From contig NZ_CAJXTC010000019.1 of assembly GCF_913060805.1 (NCBI RefSeq), forward strand, positions 41,603 to 105,602: a stretch of 64,000 bases of DNA, in the 5' to 3' direction. Shown in pieces: positions 1 to 11,149 of the stretch; the first letter of the stretch is position 1; every line of letters starts with the position of its first letter. Position numbers and translations under genes: made by a program. Source of the stretch: an uncultured Draconibacterium sp. GTDB taxonomy: Bacteria; Bacteroidota; Bacteroidia; Bacteroidales; Prolixibacteraceae. The notes beneath the pieces were generated by a model. That model was not told the DNA's origin. It did no database searches and saw only the letters and a program-made list of their open reading frames with translations.

Positions 1-1599
1 AACTACCAGAAAGACGATACTCCGGGAATTGCTTTTATGCCCGACAGTCTGCCAAATACTAATGGCGATATTGGTATTTTCAGTGGTGTAGCCTCGCACG
101 AGCAGGGCAAGAACCTGGGAACCGGAAAAGAAATATTTGATGCCACATTGAATTACCGCCTGTACATGACCGAGCATACTTACTGGACCAGTATCACTTC
201 GTACCGTAAAACTGATGCCTCATCGCGATGGGATGGCGACGGTACGGCATCAGCAGCCATCGATATGGCCGAGTATGCCGGGTCATCACAATTCTACCAG
301 GAAATTCGTGGAAATTTTTCGCAAAACAGCCGATTGAACGGTTCGTTGGGAGGTAGTTTCTGGCGCGAAAAAGCAGACCAGACTTACTGGTTTTCGCCAA
401 ACGAACAACATTTGGCAAGTTTGATGCTGCTGCCCCAGCCAACACCCGTTATGCCCGATGGCCAACCGATGGTAATTCCTTCCATTCCAAATTACGATCC
501 GGAATTGGATACAACAATCTACATCCCTCTTCCAACAAATCATGAAGAAGAAATGTACAGCAAAGCCACGAATATGGCAGTGGAAGGATTTATGGACCTG
601 AACTACCAGATTTCGCGGAAGTTTTTTGTTTCGGCAGGAGTGCGAATGGTTTACGACCGCTATAAACTGAACAGTGAATCTTCGTTTATAAGTGGTTCGC
701 CATCAGTGCTGGGATCATTTACCGGCAACTATCCCAACGTTTTCTTTTTGCCTTACGACTCAAAAGAGATCAAGAAAAATACTCTTTCGTTTACCTGGCA
801 CGGTGGTTTAAAATACCGCTTTAACGAATACGGAAATGTTTATGCCAATTACTCGCGCGGACGCCGACCAGCCGTACTGCAATTTACGTCAACAGGTGAA
901 GAGGAAGTGCTGGAACCGGAAATTCTGGACAATTTCGAGTTGGGTTTTAAAGGCGCATTTTACGACCGCGTGTTTGTTGATGTAAACGGATTCTATTCGC
1001 TTTACAAAGATTTCCAAACGCGTGCGTGGGTGGCCGACAGCGAAACAGGTGAATACAACCTGCTGTTTAAAGATGGTGGACAGGCAACATCGTATGGTGC
1101 CGAAGCGAATTTACGTGTAGCCATTATCGAGCAGCTTGACCTCTTTGCCAATTATGCCTGGTTAAAAACCGAGTTCGACTCCACCGATGTAGATGGAGCG
1201 GCACAGTTGTATGCAGGAAACGTTTTTAGTTTGGCACCGGAACACAGTTTTGCCGTTGGATTGAATGCGCGCGTGAACATCACACCCAACATTAAGCTGT
1301 TTGTAACGCCATCGTACTCGTATAAATCGCATATGTATTTCGAGGATGCCAATACTCCCGGCCTGGAGCAGGACGGTTATGGATTGCTGAATATTAGTGG
1401 CGGACTGGAACTGGCCGATCCTAACATTCGATTAACCGTTTGGGCCAACAATGTGCTCGACGAACAATTTATTACCAGTGCCGGAAATACCGGAAGCTTG
1501 TTTGGTGTACCAACCTTTGTACCGGGCTCTCCTCAGATGATCGGTACTAAGTTGACGTGGAACTTTACTAAGGAGGAAAGGCGAAGAAGGAGGAGATAG
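1..1599 (+). CDS. TonB-dependent receptor, C-terminal part (5' end outside window)
   Basis: Frame open from base 1 (NYQKDDTPGIAFM...); beta-barrel repeats (VYANYSRGRRP, LDNFELGFKGAFYDRVFVDVNGFY, LRLTVWANNVLDEQF) typical of TBDR C-terminus. Confidence 0.9.
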   Translation, partial: NYQKDDTPGIAFMPDSLPNTNGDIGIFSGVASHEQGKNLGTGKEIFDATLNYRLYMTEHTYWTSITSYRKTDASSRWDGDGTASAAIDMAEYAGSSQFYQEIRGNFSQNSRLNGSLGGSFWREKADQTYWFSPNEQHLASLMLLPQPTPVMPDGQPMVIPSIPNYDPELDTTIYIPLPTNHEEEMYSKATNMAVEGFMDLNYQISRKFFVSAGVRMVYDRYKLNSESSFISGSPSVLGSFTGNYPNVFFLPYDSKEIKKNTLSFTWHGGLKYRFNEYGNVYANYSRGRRPAVLQFTSTGEEEVLEPEILDNFELGFKGAFYDRVFVDVNGFYSLYKDFQTRAWVADSETGEYNLLFKDGGQATSYGAEANLRVAIIEQLDLFANYAWLKTEFDSTDVDGAAQLYAGNVFSLAPEHSFAVGLNARVNITPNIKLFVTPSYSYKSHMYFEDANTPGLEQDGYGLLNISGGLELADPNIRLTVWANNVLDEQFITSAGNTGSLFGVPTFVPGSPQMIGTKLTWNFTKEERRRRRR

Positions 1600-1736
1600 A
1601 AATTGAATTTCGAATGTTGATTAACGATTTGGGATTTTTGAAGGAATCAGCATTTCGCAGTTGGCATAACACCGAACCAGCCCTGCAATACATACCTTGT
1701 TACAAACAGTTTACATTTTATTCAACTTAATCACAA

Positions 1737-2354
1737 CTAATGAAATCTTTTATAAATTCTTTTTGTGTCTACATCAACTAATTGACGGTGATTGGGTGAA
1801 TACACAAATAACTCAGGTCTGTTTTGGCACTCATGTTCCGTCTCGAATACATAATTCTCGAATTTTATGGAGTCATTTATGATTTTATATTCTCCAATTA
1901 AGTCATGAATTAATTCACCTCCTTTTGCAGATTCTTGGTACTTGAAGATTCCATTAATCAGTCGTAACTCGACAAAACCATTTTCGTAGGTCGTATAATA
2001 TTTCTTTCCAAATGAATTGTCATACGTTGATGAAAGACTTTTAACCTTATTCTTCTCGGGTTTCCTAATTGAATAAATAAGTTTCAAATCATTTCCGATT
2101 TCCTGCTTTGCATCTTTTGTCCCGAGTTTCTTAAAGTCGACGTAATAGCTGTCACCTACCGAATAAACATATTTAATTTTTCGACTGTAACTTTGTACTT
2201 GTTCATTTGGAAATATCTCAATTACTTTTCCTGAAATCTCACCGGTTTTTCCCATTAAAAACGTTTGTGTCTTAAATCCGGTCCAACCTGTATAGGCAAG
2301 TATCGAGCCCAATAAAACTCCTAAAACCCAAAGATTTAAATTTCCTTTTCGCAT
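1737..2354 (-). CDS. Hypothetical membrane protein, DUF3592-like
   Basis: N-terminal TM (LNLWVLGVLLGSILAYTGW) then beta-rich region; start probably internal MRKGNLN rather than the ORF-track start at 2405. Confidence 0.5.
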   Translation of the reverse strand: MRKGNLNLWVLGVLLGSILAYTGWTGFKTQTFLMGKTGEISGKVIEIFPNEQVQSYSRKIKYVYSVGDSYYVDFKKLGTKDAKQEIGNDLKLIYSIRKPEKNKVKSLSSTYDNSFGKKYYTTYENGFVELRLINGIFKYQESAKGGELIHDLIGEYKIINDSIKFENYVFETEHECQNRPELFVYSPNHRQLVDVDTKRIYKRFH

Positions 2355-2458
2355 GTGTATTATATTGTTTGGAACAGTTACGTGTCTGTGGTCGGGTGTT
2401 AACATGACATATTACAAATTGTAATATACTGGTTTTATTTTTATCATTGGTGTACTTC

Positions 2459-3154
2459 TTAATCTCTTCCATAAAACTCCCTATCAAGAACTTTATACCC
2501 TAAAATGAAATAATGGTCGGAGTTTTTGAACGAATAATCATCTAAATCAGCAGGGGGATAATTAGGCCCGCAAAATTTTCGTACCATGTGCCCACCGGAA
2601 TTTACTTCCCATCCGGCACTATATAACAATAGAGGTATATTTTTCTCTAGCTCAAATTCTGTTTCTGCGAATTTTCTTAGAAAGTATGTGTCGTACTCAG
2701 GTCTGGGCAATATACTTTTCCCGAATTGTACTCCACTACTAAGTCTGAACCGAAAACGAAGTCTCTCTGTTTTATCCGAACCGTCAGGTATCTCTGTAAT
2801 GATCCTCAGATTTTTTACGTACTCATATCGAGCCCGATTATCCCTGATTTTCCAATGTTTTGTAGAAACTCCTCCAATTATCGTGTCTTTTACAAGTTTT
2901 GTTTTTTCATATTCTTGAATATAGAACCTTAATGAGTAATCTTTATCTTGAGGAATTGGAAGATTCCATTTATAAACGTTAATACCCAATTGTACCAGCG
3001 CATCCCTAAAATCATTCATGTTGAAGATCGTAAAGTTCTCATCAGAAACTGTGTCGCTGATTGTATAGTCCATATATTCGTTTTGGGCATTTGTGGAATA
3101 AGAAATACAAAGTACAAGAATAAGTACTGAGATAAGTGCTGATGTTGTTTTCAT
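2459..3154 (-). CDS. Hypothetical secreted protein
   Basis: 231 aa with signal peptide MKTTSALISVLILVLCISYSTNAQ. Confidence 0.6.
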   Translation of the reverse strand: MKTTSALISVLILVLCISYSTNAQNEYMDYTISDTVSDENFTIFNMNDFRDALVQLGINVYKWNLPIPQDKDYSLRFYIQEYEKTKLVKDTIIGGVSTKHWKIRDNRARYEYVKNLRIITEIPDGSDKTERLRFRFRLSSGVQFGKSILPRPEYDTYFLRKFAETEFELEKNIPLLLYSAGWEVNSGGHMVRKFCGPNYPPADLDDYSFKNSDHYFILGYKVLDREFYGRD

Positions 3155-3316
3155 GGTTTTAAATTTTCTGGTTTTTAACTGTCTAGTCTTAGAATACGGC
3201 TACAAGACAAACAAAACTAAATAGCAGTAAAATTGTAATTAGTTAAAGTTTTTATTTGGGTTAAATTATCTACGACGTATTTCACTATCAGCTTGTAATG
3301 AAAAAAAGACACTTTT

Positions 3317-5158
3317 TTATTGAACTCTTGTAGTATCAGCAACAGCTAAAACATTTTTCATTCTTGCTGTTAGCTTATCCATCTCCAAACTAGGTCGGAC
3401 TATCTCCTCCGGAAATAAATGATGGATCTGTTCCACATGCATACTATTTTTCCACAACATGTGATCAATTTTTTTCACATCCTTAGAACAAATCTGCTGT
3501 GTTTCCGAACCATGTTCGAAAGTCGTATTAACACGATAATAATGCCTCTTTTTTTCTTCCCTATCCAACTCATACAACTCCTTTTTCCACACCTTTAAAT
3601 CGCGTTCGAATTCATCCAGGTCTTTGTATGTTTTATTTCCCAATACAATCGTCCCATCATAGCGCACGAGCATTTCCATTGGTTTTGGTTCGGGCGACGG
3701 TTTCCCGTCAAAAGGCAACCAAATAGTTGTTCTGGGATTTCTGGGCGTTTCGTACGAAAACCGTACGGGCACGATCTCGTTTACTGTTTTCTGCTGCTCT
3801 TCATCCAGATCGAAATATTTCTTTCCGAACAAAATAAATGCTTTTGCTTCCCTGGCTTCGAGGTAAGCTTCTCCTAGTTGCCGTAAGGTAAAGTTTATCG
3901 CTTCTCTCGACGATTCAATATCGTTGCGATATGAAATCAAGCCTTCAAAAACTTTAACTTTGCCGATTCCCGGAATTTCCTTTTCAATAAAATCAGGCGC
4001 TCCATTTCCTCCGGGATTGACTCCCTGTAAAAAACCGGAAGCTATTGTTTTGATACTTTCTTTCGAAGCCTTTTCACCCTCCACCAGGTATTCATCTTTT
4101 ACATTCATTAAAATTACCAGAACATTGTTCTCCTTTTCCGATAGTTTATTCCGGTCAATTTCAGGATCAAAAAATCCATCGCCAATATTATCAATGTTCC
4201 ATTTCGCGAGCCACTGCTCCGCCTTATTTTCCGTGTAACGTACCGGAATAAAATCTGCTGATTTTGTAATCAAATCGGGTCGTGCAAATGCTTGTAAAAG
4301 CACAATTATCAAGGGCACAAAGAGAATCATCTTCACCATGCCCCATTTCCGACGTTTTGTTTTTGTCATCATTTTTAATCGTTTTACAATGGGTTTTTGA
4401 GTAAAATGGTGTGCCATGGCAAAACGTCTTTCGCCAACGGCCTTCTCCAATACCAGTAACTGGTATTTTTGTGCATCGATGCCTGTATTAAGTACGGCCT
4501 CATCGGCCTGGTATTCGTGCACTAATTTCAAATCGCGGCGTAAGAGCCACATAAACGGATTGAAAAAATGTAGCGCAGTGAAGAGCTCACAAAACAATAA
4601 ATCAACAGCATGTTTATGCTTGATGTGCGCGTATTCGTGAGCCACTACTATATTTTTGTTTTCCAGAAAATCCTTCTCCGAAAGGACAACTTTATTCAGA
4701 AATGTAAAGGGTTGTACAACCTCCTTTACCACTGCCAAAACCATTTTTCGGAAGCGATGTTTCTCGGCTCTTTTTATGATGCCGGAAACCCGGTAAATTC
4801 CATAAAGAAGCCGAAAGAGCAAAAGCGAAATAATTGCTCCATAAAAAATCACCCAATAGTTAACCGGCTGACTTTGTTCCACAACCGGAGTGTGAATAAT
4901 CGCTGAATGATTCGCCGGTTGACTTAGAATAGGTGTTGAAACAATTTCGCGAACAATATTGGTCGGAGTCATTTCAATCTCCTTATAAAAAAGCTGAATG
5001 GTTAAGAATGGAATGGTTGCCGACAGCACCATAATGGAGAGCAAAATAAAGCGGTTTAAACGATGATTGGTATCGTTTCTGACGGTTACGCGAAACAAAC
5101 AATAAAGCAGAGCTAAACTAACCGACGATTTTATCAGGTAGGTTAAAAAGGGTGTCAT
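3317..5158 (-). CDS. BlaR1-type M56 family membrane metallopeptidase
   Basis: N-terminal TMs, HEYAHIKHKHAVD zinc motif; adjacent to BlaI/MecI-type regulator. Confidence 0.9.
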   Translation of the reverse strand: MTPFLTYLIKSSVSLALLYCLFRVTVRNDTNHRLNRFILLSIMVLSATIPFLTIQLFYKEIEMTPTNIVREIVSTPILSQPANHSAIIHTPVVEQSQPVNYWVIFYGAIISLLLFRLLYGIYRVSGIIKRAEKHRFRKMVLAVVKEVVQPFTFLNKVVLSEKDFLENKNIVVAHEYAHIKHKHAVDLLFCELFTALHFFNPFMWLLRRDLKLVHEYQADEAVLNTGIDAQKYQLLVLEKAVGERRFAMAHHFTQKPIVKRLKMMTKTKRRKWGMVKMILFVPLIIVLLQAFARPDLITKSADFIPVRYTENKAEQWLAKWNIDNIGDGFFDPEIDRNKLSEKENNVLVILMNVKDEYLVEGEKASKESIKTIASGFLQGVNPGGNGAPDFIEKEIPGIGKVKVFEGLISYRNDIESSREAINFTLRQLGEAYLEAREAKAFILFGKKYFDLDEEQQKTVNEIVPVRFSYETPRNPRTTIWLPFDGKPSPEPKPMEMLVRYDGTIVLGNKTYKDLDEFERDLKVWKKELYELDREEKKRHYYRVNTTFEHGSETQQICSKDVKKIDHMLWKNSMHVEQIHHLFPEEIVRPSLEMDKLTARMKNVLAVADTTRVQ

Positions 5159-5160
5159 GC

Positions 5161-5526
5161 TTACTCGTTTTTGCTGTTTTCAATCTCCGAAATCAACTTG
5201 CGTAAATCCTCAACCGAGAGGTTTTCTTCATCAACCAAAGCAGATACAACACTTTTGTACGAGTTATTAAAATACTTTTTCACCACGTTGCCCAGCGTTT
5301 GTTTGCTGTATTCTTCTTTGGTTACTGCAGCAAAGTAGCGATAGGTATTTCCAAACTTCTCGTGTGTAATGAATCCTTTTTCTTCCATCGCCCGAACCAT
5401 GGTAGAAAGTGTGTTGTAGTGCAGTTTCTGATCGGAATACAATTCCTTAAGTTCTTTAACGAACATGGGGCCTTTCTCCCAAAATAAACTAAGGATTTCT
5501 TCTTCTTTCGGAGTAAGTTTTTTCAT
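5161..5526 (-). CDS. BlaI/MecI/CopY family transcriptional regulator
   Basis: LTPKEEEILSLFWEKGPMFVKEL...HYNTLSTMVRAMEEKGFITHEKFGNTYRYFAAVTKEEY. Confidence 0.93.
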   Translation of the reverse strand: MKKLTPKEEEILSLFWEKGPMFVKELKELYSDQKLHYNTLSTMVRAMEEKGFITHEKFGNTYRYFAAVTKEEYSKQTLGNVVKKYFNNSYKSVVSALVDEENLSVEDLRKLISEIENSKNE

Positions 5527-5760
5527 GGTTCAGACTTTTAAACTTTAAGCGATTGGCAATCTTATTCGTAGATTACAAAACAAATGTAACTATATTTTTT
5601 AGTTTTTCAACTATTATTCATAGTTATTGAACTAATTTGAATAGTTTGAATAATATTAACTGATATTCTGCTTATGTAATTTTTACTGGATTTCTTTGCA
5701 CCTTGGTTTTAGACATTAAAGACAACTTAAAGCTAAAGCCCTAATTGACAAAAATTATCT

Positions 5761-5912
5761 AACCCGTACCGGGTTATCGTTCCGGCAATTACACATTGCC
5801 TATTATAATCAAATCCGTTCCGGATTTTTAATATTATGCCATAAAACTCTGTAGGAGTTCGATTACAATAGCACCTAAATATATATGTTGAATTAACAAC
5901 CCGGTACGGGTT
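5761..5912. repeat. Intergenic palindromic repeat unit bounded by 15-bp inverted repeats
   Basis: AACCCGTACCGGGTT (5761-5775) is the exact reverse complement of AACCCGGTACGGGTT (5898-5912). Confidence 0.6.
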
Positions 5913-5932
5913 GGATCAGAATAAAAAATGCC

Positions 5933-5964
5933 ACCTGCTTATAAAAACAGATGGCATTTTTTAT
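5933..5964 (-). terminator. Rho-independent terminator-like hairpin
   Basis: AAAAAATGCCA...TGGCATTTTTT inverted repeat. Confidence 0.55.
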
Positions 5965-6000
5965 TATTCAGCAGGTGACTTGAAGTCACCTGCTGAATAA
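5964..6000. repeat. Perfect 18-bp-arm palindrome downstream of VPS10-like gene
   Basis: TTATTCAGCAGGTGACTT-G-AAGTCACCTGCTGAATAA. Confidence 0.8.
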
Positions 6001-6013
6001 ACTCGCGGCTAAT

Positions 6014-9000
6014 TTACTCTTTCCATTCCGGTAGACGTCCCGGAGTCCATGGAGCATTCATCTTGTTAAGTTCGGCTTCCAGTGCAGGAACTTCTTTTTC
6101 AACAATATTTTTCAATGCTTCCAAAACAGGTGGGAATTCAGCTTTCAGAATTTCGTAAGCCTGCTTTTCAGTAGTGGTGATTCCCGTTGTCGATCCCATA
6201 TGTGTATAAGTAATATTACTTAAGCGGTTGTTCAACGGTACCTGTGCAGGAGGAATTTCTTCCGAACTTGCGCGGGCAGGCACACCATCCATTCTAAAAT
6301 TGAGCTCTTCTAAAGCCACTCCAATTGCGCGGGCTTTATCCATTAACTCCTGGCTGGCTCCCGGAGTAGCATAAATGGCTTGTTTAATTTTCTCCACTTT
6401 TGCAGTAGTTTCGCTAATCATCCGGTTGGTTCCAACAACTGCCAATGCCAGTTTATTCACTTTCTCTGCAAACTCAACATTTTCGTTGTAGTCTTCGGCA
6501 GGAAGTTCGGTATTGTTCAATTTCTTGCAGATAAACTCAACCGGCTCAACTAAATCGGTCAACTCGCCTTCGTGCCATAATTTCAGGCCCACTTTGTAAG
6601 TACCGGGCATCACCATAATACCACGGCCGGCACTGGTTATCGGATCATATTTATCGCGAATACGGGCATTAGCCGTTGCCGCATAAGTCATGTTCCAGTT
6701 CACGCGATTTACGCCTTTTGAAGGAGCTTTTGTAAACTGATCGATTACATTTCCATCATTATCGTAAATGGTAAATATCAGGTGCGTTTTTTCCTGCTGA
6801 CCTTCCAGTTGCAATTCGCGCCAGGTTGGTTGCGGAATTGGCTTCCCTTCTTTAAACAACTCTTTCTCTTCCTCTTTACGAAGTTGCCTTTGTGTTTTTG
6901 GCACCTCATTCAGGTAATAGGTAAAAGTTGCTCCGTATTCCGGATTTTTAGCTGTAAAATAAGTACTTCCCTGGTTACTTTTTCCGCTGGTTTGTGCAAA
7001 CATTAATGCATCTTTTATCGGGAAAATTTCAGCTTCGGTATTTTCAATATCCTCTGAAATTTCGCGCAACGGACTGTAATCGTCGAGAATGTAGAAACCG
7101 CGACCAAATGTTGCAGCGACAAGGTCGGTTTCGCGCTCCTGAATAGCAATGTCGAATACAGGAATAGTTGGCATTCCCGATTTCATTTGTACCCAGTTTT
7201 CGCCACCGTCAACAGTGAAAAAGATGCCAAACTCTGTTCCTACGAACAACAATTCAGGACGAACAAAATCCTGCATAATGGTATGAACCGATCCATTCTC
7301 AGGAAGATTCCCCGAAATGGAAGTCCATGTTTTTCCTTTGTCGGTACTTTTACAAACGTAAGGTTTAAAGTCGTCGCGTTTCAGGTTATCGAAAGTGGCA
7401 TAAACCACATTCGCATCAAAACGGTCGGCGCAAATGTCGCTTACAATCGTCAGCTCCGGCACTCCCGGAAAGCTTTTTACCTGGCTCCAGTTTTCGCCAT
7501 CTTCAGTAACCGAAATAACACCGTCATCGGTTCCGGCATACAACAGGCCTTCCTGTAATTTCGATTCTTCGAGCGCCACAATAGTTCCCCACTGCGATGT
7601 TGACACATCGCGAACCACAGCCTCGGCCGGCCAGTATTTACCCATAACCGGAATAGATGTGCGGTCGATTTGTGCAGTCAAATCATCGCTGATCACTTCC
7701 CAGGTATTACCGCGGTCGTCACTGCGGAAAACCTTGTTGGCCGCCATGTACAAACGCGTTTTATTATGCGGGCTGATAAACAATGGCGCATTCCAGTTCC
7801 ATTTGTAGGTCAGTTCGCCCTTGCGTTCAATAGGTTTAATACTTAAACTCTCGCCACTTTTTTTATCGTAACGGTATACATTTCCGTACTGATACTCCGA
7901 GTAAACGATGTTTGGATTTCCGGGCTCGATAGCACCCCAAAAACCATCGCCACCCAGCGTTGGAAACCACTCGTCGTTGATCACACCGCTTCGGCTGGTT
8001 GTTTGCGACGGACCACCCATTGAGTTGTTGTCCTGTGTTCCGCCGTAAACGTTGTAAAACGGCTCAGCATCATCCAAGTAAACACGGTAAAACTGCGTAA
8101 CCGGCAGGTTTTCTTTAAAATCGAAAGTTGTTCCGTTATCCCAGGTTTCGTAAATACCACCGTCGCCACCGATTATAAAATGATCGGTATCTGTCGGATC
8201 GATCCAAATGGCATGGTCGTCAACGTGACGGCCCGGATTTGGAATACGGTTCCAGCTTTTGCCACCGTCGTCGGTAACAAACGAGTAAGTCTCTGTTGAA
8301 TATACTTTATCGCGGTCTACCGGATCGCAAACAATTTCGTTGTAATACTGACCACTTGAATGGTGATCGCTCATTTTCGACCAGCTTTCGCCTTTATCTG
8401 TCGAGCGGAAAAAACCACCTTTATCTTCAGCCGCTTCCACGATCAGGTACACGTAATTCGGGTCAACCGGTGATACGTCAATTCCCATTCCGCCAATGTG
8501 TACAGATGGAAGTCCTTTCATGATTTTGCGCCAGTTTTCGCCACCGTCGGTACTTTTATATACTGCCGATTCAGGGCCACCACCAATTTTGGTGAACGAA
8601 GTTCTGCGGCGTTGCTCCGATGTTGCGTATAAAATGTCAGGATTTGAAGGGTCCATCACTACATTATTCACACCGGTGTTTTCGCTAATCTCCAGCACTT
8701 TGTTCCAGGTTTCGCCACCATCGGTACTTTTGTACAGGCCACGCTCCTCGCCCGGTCCCCATGCAGAACCTTCTGCAGCAACAAAAATAACATCCGAGTT
8801 CCGTGGATCGATTACAATTCCACCAATCTGACGGCTTTCTTTCAAGCCCATGTTTTTAAACGATTTTCCACCGTCGAGCGATTTATAAACGCCATCGCCA
8901 TAACCCAATGCACGCTGGTGGTTGTTCTCGCCTGTCCCAACCCAAACTACATTTGAGTTATTCGGATCGAGCACAACAACACTTGTTGAATACGAACCAT

Positions 9001-9286
9001 AATTATCGAAGATCGGTTTAAAAGTCGTTCCGTTGTTCGTGGTTTTCCACACGTTACCCGACGCAACAGCAACATAGTATTCGCTGTGGTTGTTTGGATT
9101 TACAGCAAAATCAGCAATCCGGCCGCTTGCCCATGCCGGACCAATACTTCGCCATTTCAGGCCACTAACCAGCCCCGAATTCACAAAAGGCTTGGTTTCT
9201 TCTTTTTTCTCCTCTTCGTTCTTTTTCGAAAAGGCCACTGTTGAAATTAAAAATACAGCAGTTAAAACTAATGCGAGTTTTTTCAT
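6014..9286 (-). CDS. Sortilin/VPS10-like BNR-repeat glycosyl hydrolase-type protein
   Basis: 1090 aa with repeated S/T-x-D-G-G-x-T/S-W (VYKSLDGGKSF, LYKSTDGGETW, VYKSTDGGENW); signal peptide. Confidence 0.92.
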   Translation of the reverse strand: MKKLALVLTAVFLISTVAFSKKNEEEKKEETKPFVNSGLVSGLKWRSIGPAWASGRIADFAVNPNNHSEYYVAVASGNVWKTTNNGTTFKPIFDNYGSYSTSVVVLDPNNSNVVWVGTGENNHQRALGYGDGVYKSLDGGKSFKNMGLKESRQIGGIVIDPRNSDVIFVAAEGSAWGPGEERGLYKSTDGGETWNKVLEISENTGVNNVVMDPSNPDILYATSEQRRRTSFTKIGGGPESAVYKSTDGGENWRKIMKGLPSVHIGGMGIDVSPVDPNYVYLIVEAAEDKGGFFRSTDKGESWSKMSDHHSSGQYYNEIVCDPVDRDKVYSTETYSFVTDDGGKSWNRIPNPGRHVDDHAIWIDPTDTDHFIIGGDGGIYETWDNGTTFDFKENLPVTQFYRVYLDDAEPFYNVYGGTQDNNSMGGPSQTTSRSGVINDEWFPTLGGDGFWGAIEPGNPNIVYSEYQYGNVYRYDKKSGESLSIKPIERKGELTYKWNWNAPLFISPHNKTRLYMAANKVFRSDDRGNTWEVISDDLTAQIDRTSIPVMGKYWPAEAVVRDVSTSQWGTIVALEESKLQEGLLYAGTDDGVISVTEDGENWSQVKSFPGVPELTIVSDICADRFDANVVYATFDNLKRDDFKPYVCKSTDKGKTWTSISGNLPENGSVHTIMQDFVRPELLFVGTEFGIFFTVDGGENWVQMKSGMPTIPVFDIAIQERETDLVAATFGRGFYILDDYSPLREISEDIENTEAEIFPIKDALMFAQTSGKSNQGSTYFTAKNPEYGATFTYYLNEVPKTQRQLRKEEEKELFKEGKPIPQPTWRELQLEGQQEKTHLIFTIYDNDGNVIDQFTKAPSKGVNRVNWNMTYAATANARIRDKYDPITSAGRGIMVMPGTYKVGLKLWHEGELTDLVEPVEFICKKLNNTELPAEDYNENVEFAEKVNKLALAVVGTNRMISETTAKVEKIKQAIYATPGASQELMDKARAIGVALEELNFRMDGVPARASSEEIPPAQVPLNNRLSNITYTHMGSTTGITTTEKQAYEILKAEFPPVLEALKNIVEKEVPALEAELNKMNAPWTPGRLPEWKE

Positions 9287-9489
9287 AGAATATTTATTTG
9301 AATTATGATATCATCAGTACGAAACGATTGGTGAATAATACGCGTGAACCATTTATCTTAAGCTCAATTTGCGCATAAACCTTAGGTTTAGTTTTTCGGT
9401 TGATGAAAATAATAAATATTACTTTGCTGAAAAAAGATTTATGTCACTAAGACATACTTCAACATTTTTGGACAAGAAGAATCGGGAGA

Positions 9490-11094
9490 TTAGCGACCAA
9501 TTTTGTTTTTATTATTATCCAACTCGATGGAAATACTATTTGCTTCCTCAATAATACTTTCCGGATAATCATTAATCTCAAGGATGCGGATCGCATTTCT
9601 TGTTTTCAGTTTCCCGTCCTTTATCCGATAGTCAAAATCCACCGTTTTATGATTGACGTTTTCGCTAAAATGGAACAAAGCATATTCTTCATGAAGCAAA
9701 TCGGCCAGTTCAATATCGTGGGTAGAAACCAGAACAATATTTTCACCTCCGGCCAGTGACGAAAGTACCGCTTTACCTGCCGAAATCCTCTCAATAGTAT
9801 TGGTTCCCTTAAAGATTTCGTCGAGCAAAAATAAGTTCGGAACGTTTTCTTTTCCGGCTTCCAACATTGTTTTTATCGTTAAAACCTCTTCGAAATAGTA
9901 GCTTTTATCATTTAGCAAATCATCGCTAATTCTGATGGCTGAAAACACCCTCATTCGTGGCATTTCGATATCCGCAGCAAAACAAGTATTTAAGGTTAAT
10001 CCACTTATAACATTAATGCCAACTGTTCGAATAAAAGTTGTTTTGCCCGACATATTTGACCCGGTGAGCAAAACGGATTTCCGGTCGATATTGATGTCGT
10101 TCTCTACACAATCAGGCAACAAAGGATGATATAAATGTTTTGCCTGTAGTTTTTTGGCCGGCGAACCAATTTTAGGAATACAGTATTTTCGTGCGCCTTT
10201 TCGCAGTAATGCAACGGACAACAGCACATCAATCTTCCCAACAAAGCTGAACACGTCATCCATTTCCTTGCGCATGGAATCGAGCCGTTTTAATACACCA
10301 AACAAAAAAAGTGGCTCAATCAGAAACAGTATTTTGAACAGTTCTATAATACCAGCAACCAAAGCCGCCATATCATTATCCATTTTGGCTTCCAGCCTGA
10401 AAAACGACAGCCTTCTTTTTATGCCAGAAATGGCTTTAAGTGATTTTTCAAGCTCATTATTTTGTGCGGCAATTTGCTTATCTTTATGTAACTCGGTTGC
10501 CACTTTTGTTAAGCGCAGCAATTGAGGTATTGAACCTAAATACTGGTACAAGTTTTTCTTATTCCAAAAGTGGATCATCATATTAATAATGAAAATCCCG
10601 AAAAGGAAGAATATGATTTGTTGAGATACCGGAATTAAAAGCACTGAAACCAAACTCAGCACCGATAAAATCCTGGTTACGAAAAACCATTTGGGCGCTT
10701 TTTGGTGTTCCTCCTGAAAAAGCGTGCTGATATAGTAAGCATCTGTACTTTTCAACTCCTCCAATTGAAGTTGAACTGCTGTTCTGAAATCGGAATCGTT
10801 CAGAAAATGATCAATCAGTGTTTCATCCGAATCACTATTCGATTTTGGGATTGTTCGAAGTGTTTGATACAAAAACTGCTGCCCAACTTTTGAATGAGTT
10901 CGATCGAGGAACATGAACAACTCATTAAAGTCAAGATCGTTGCATGTTTTATCTGAAAGTGTTTGAAAAGCGTTCGAATTATCTTTTGCCTTGAAATACC
11001 GTTCAATTAAATCAAAATGAAATGAGTCGTCTTTGACTTTACCAAAAGTCTGTTGCAACTCTTCCCGTTTCTTCTTTTTTCGATTTAATATCAC
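9490..11094 (-). CDS. MutS-family DNA mismatch repair-like ATPase
   Basis: Walker A LLTGSNMSGKTTFIRTVGIN, Walker B LFLLDEIFKGTNTIERI, VLVSTHDIELA; lacks a MutS domain I. Confidence 0.9.
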   Translation of the reverse strand: MILNRKKKKREELQQTFGKVKDDSFHFDLIERYFKAKDNSNAFQTLSDKTCNDLDFNELFMFLDRTHSKVGQQFLYQTLRTIPKSNSDSDETLIDHFLNDSDFRTAVQLQLEELKSTDAYYISTLFQEEHQKAPKWFFVTRILSVLSLVSVLLIPVSQQIIFFLFGIFIINMMIHFWNKKNLYQYLGSIPQLLRLTKVATELHKDKQIAAQNNELEKSLKAISGIKRRLSFFRLEAKMDNDMAALVAGIIELFKILFLIEPLFLFGVLKRLDSMRKEMDDVFSFVGKIDVLLSVALLRKGARKYCIPKIGSPAKKLQAKHLYHPLLPDCVENDINIDRKSVLLTGSNMSGKTTFIRTVGINVISGLTLNTCFAADIEMPRMRVFSAIRISDDLLNDKSYYFEEVLTIKTMLEAGKENVPNLFLLDEIFKGTNTIERISAGKAVLSSLAGGENIVLVSTHDIELADLLHEEYALFHFSENVNHKTVDFDYRIKDGKLKTRNAIRILEINDYPESIIEEANSISIELDNNKNKIGR

Positions 11095-11149
11095 AAGGCT
11101 TGCTAATTGAGGTCTACATAGTTCTTTCGAAAATATCTTTTGTGAAACG

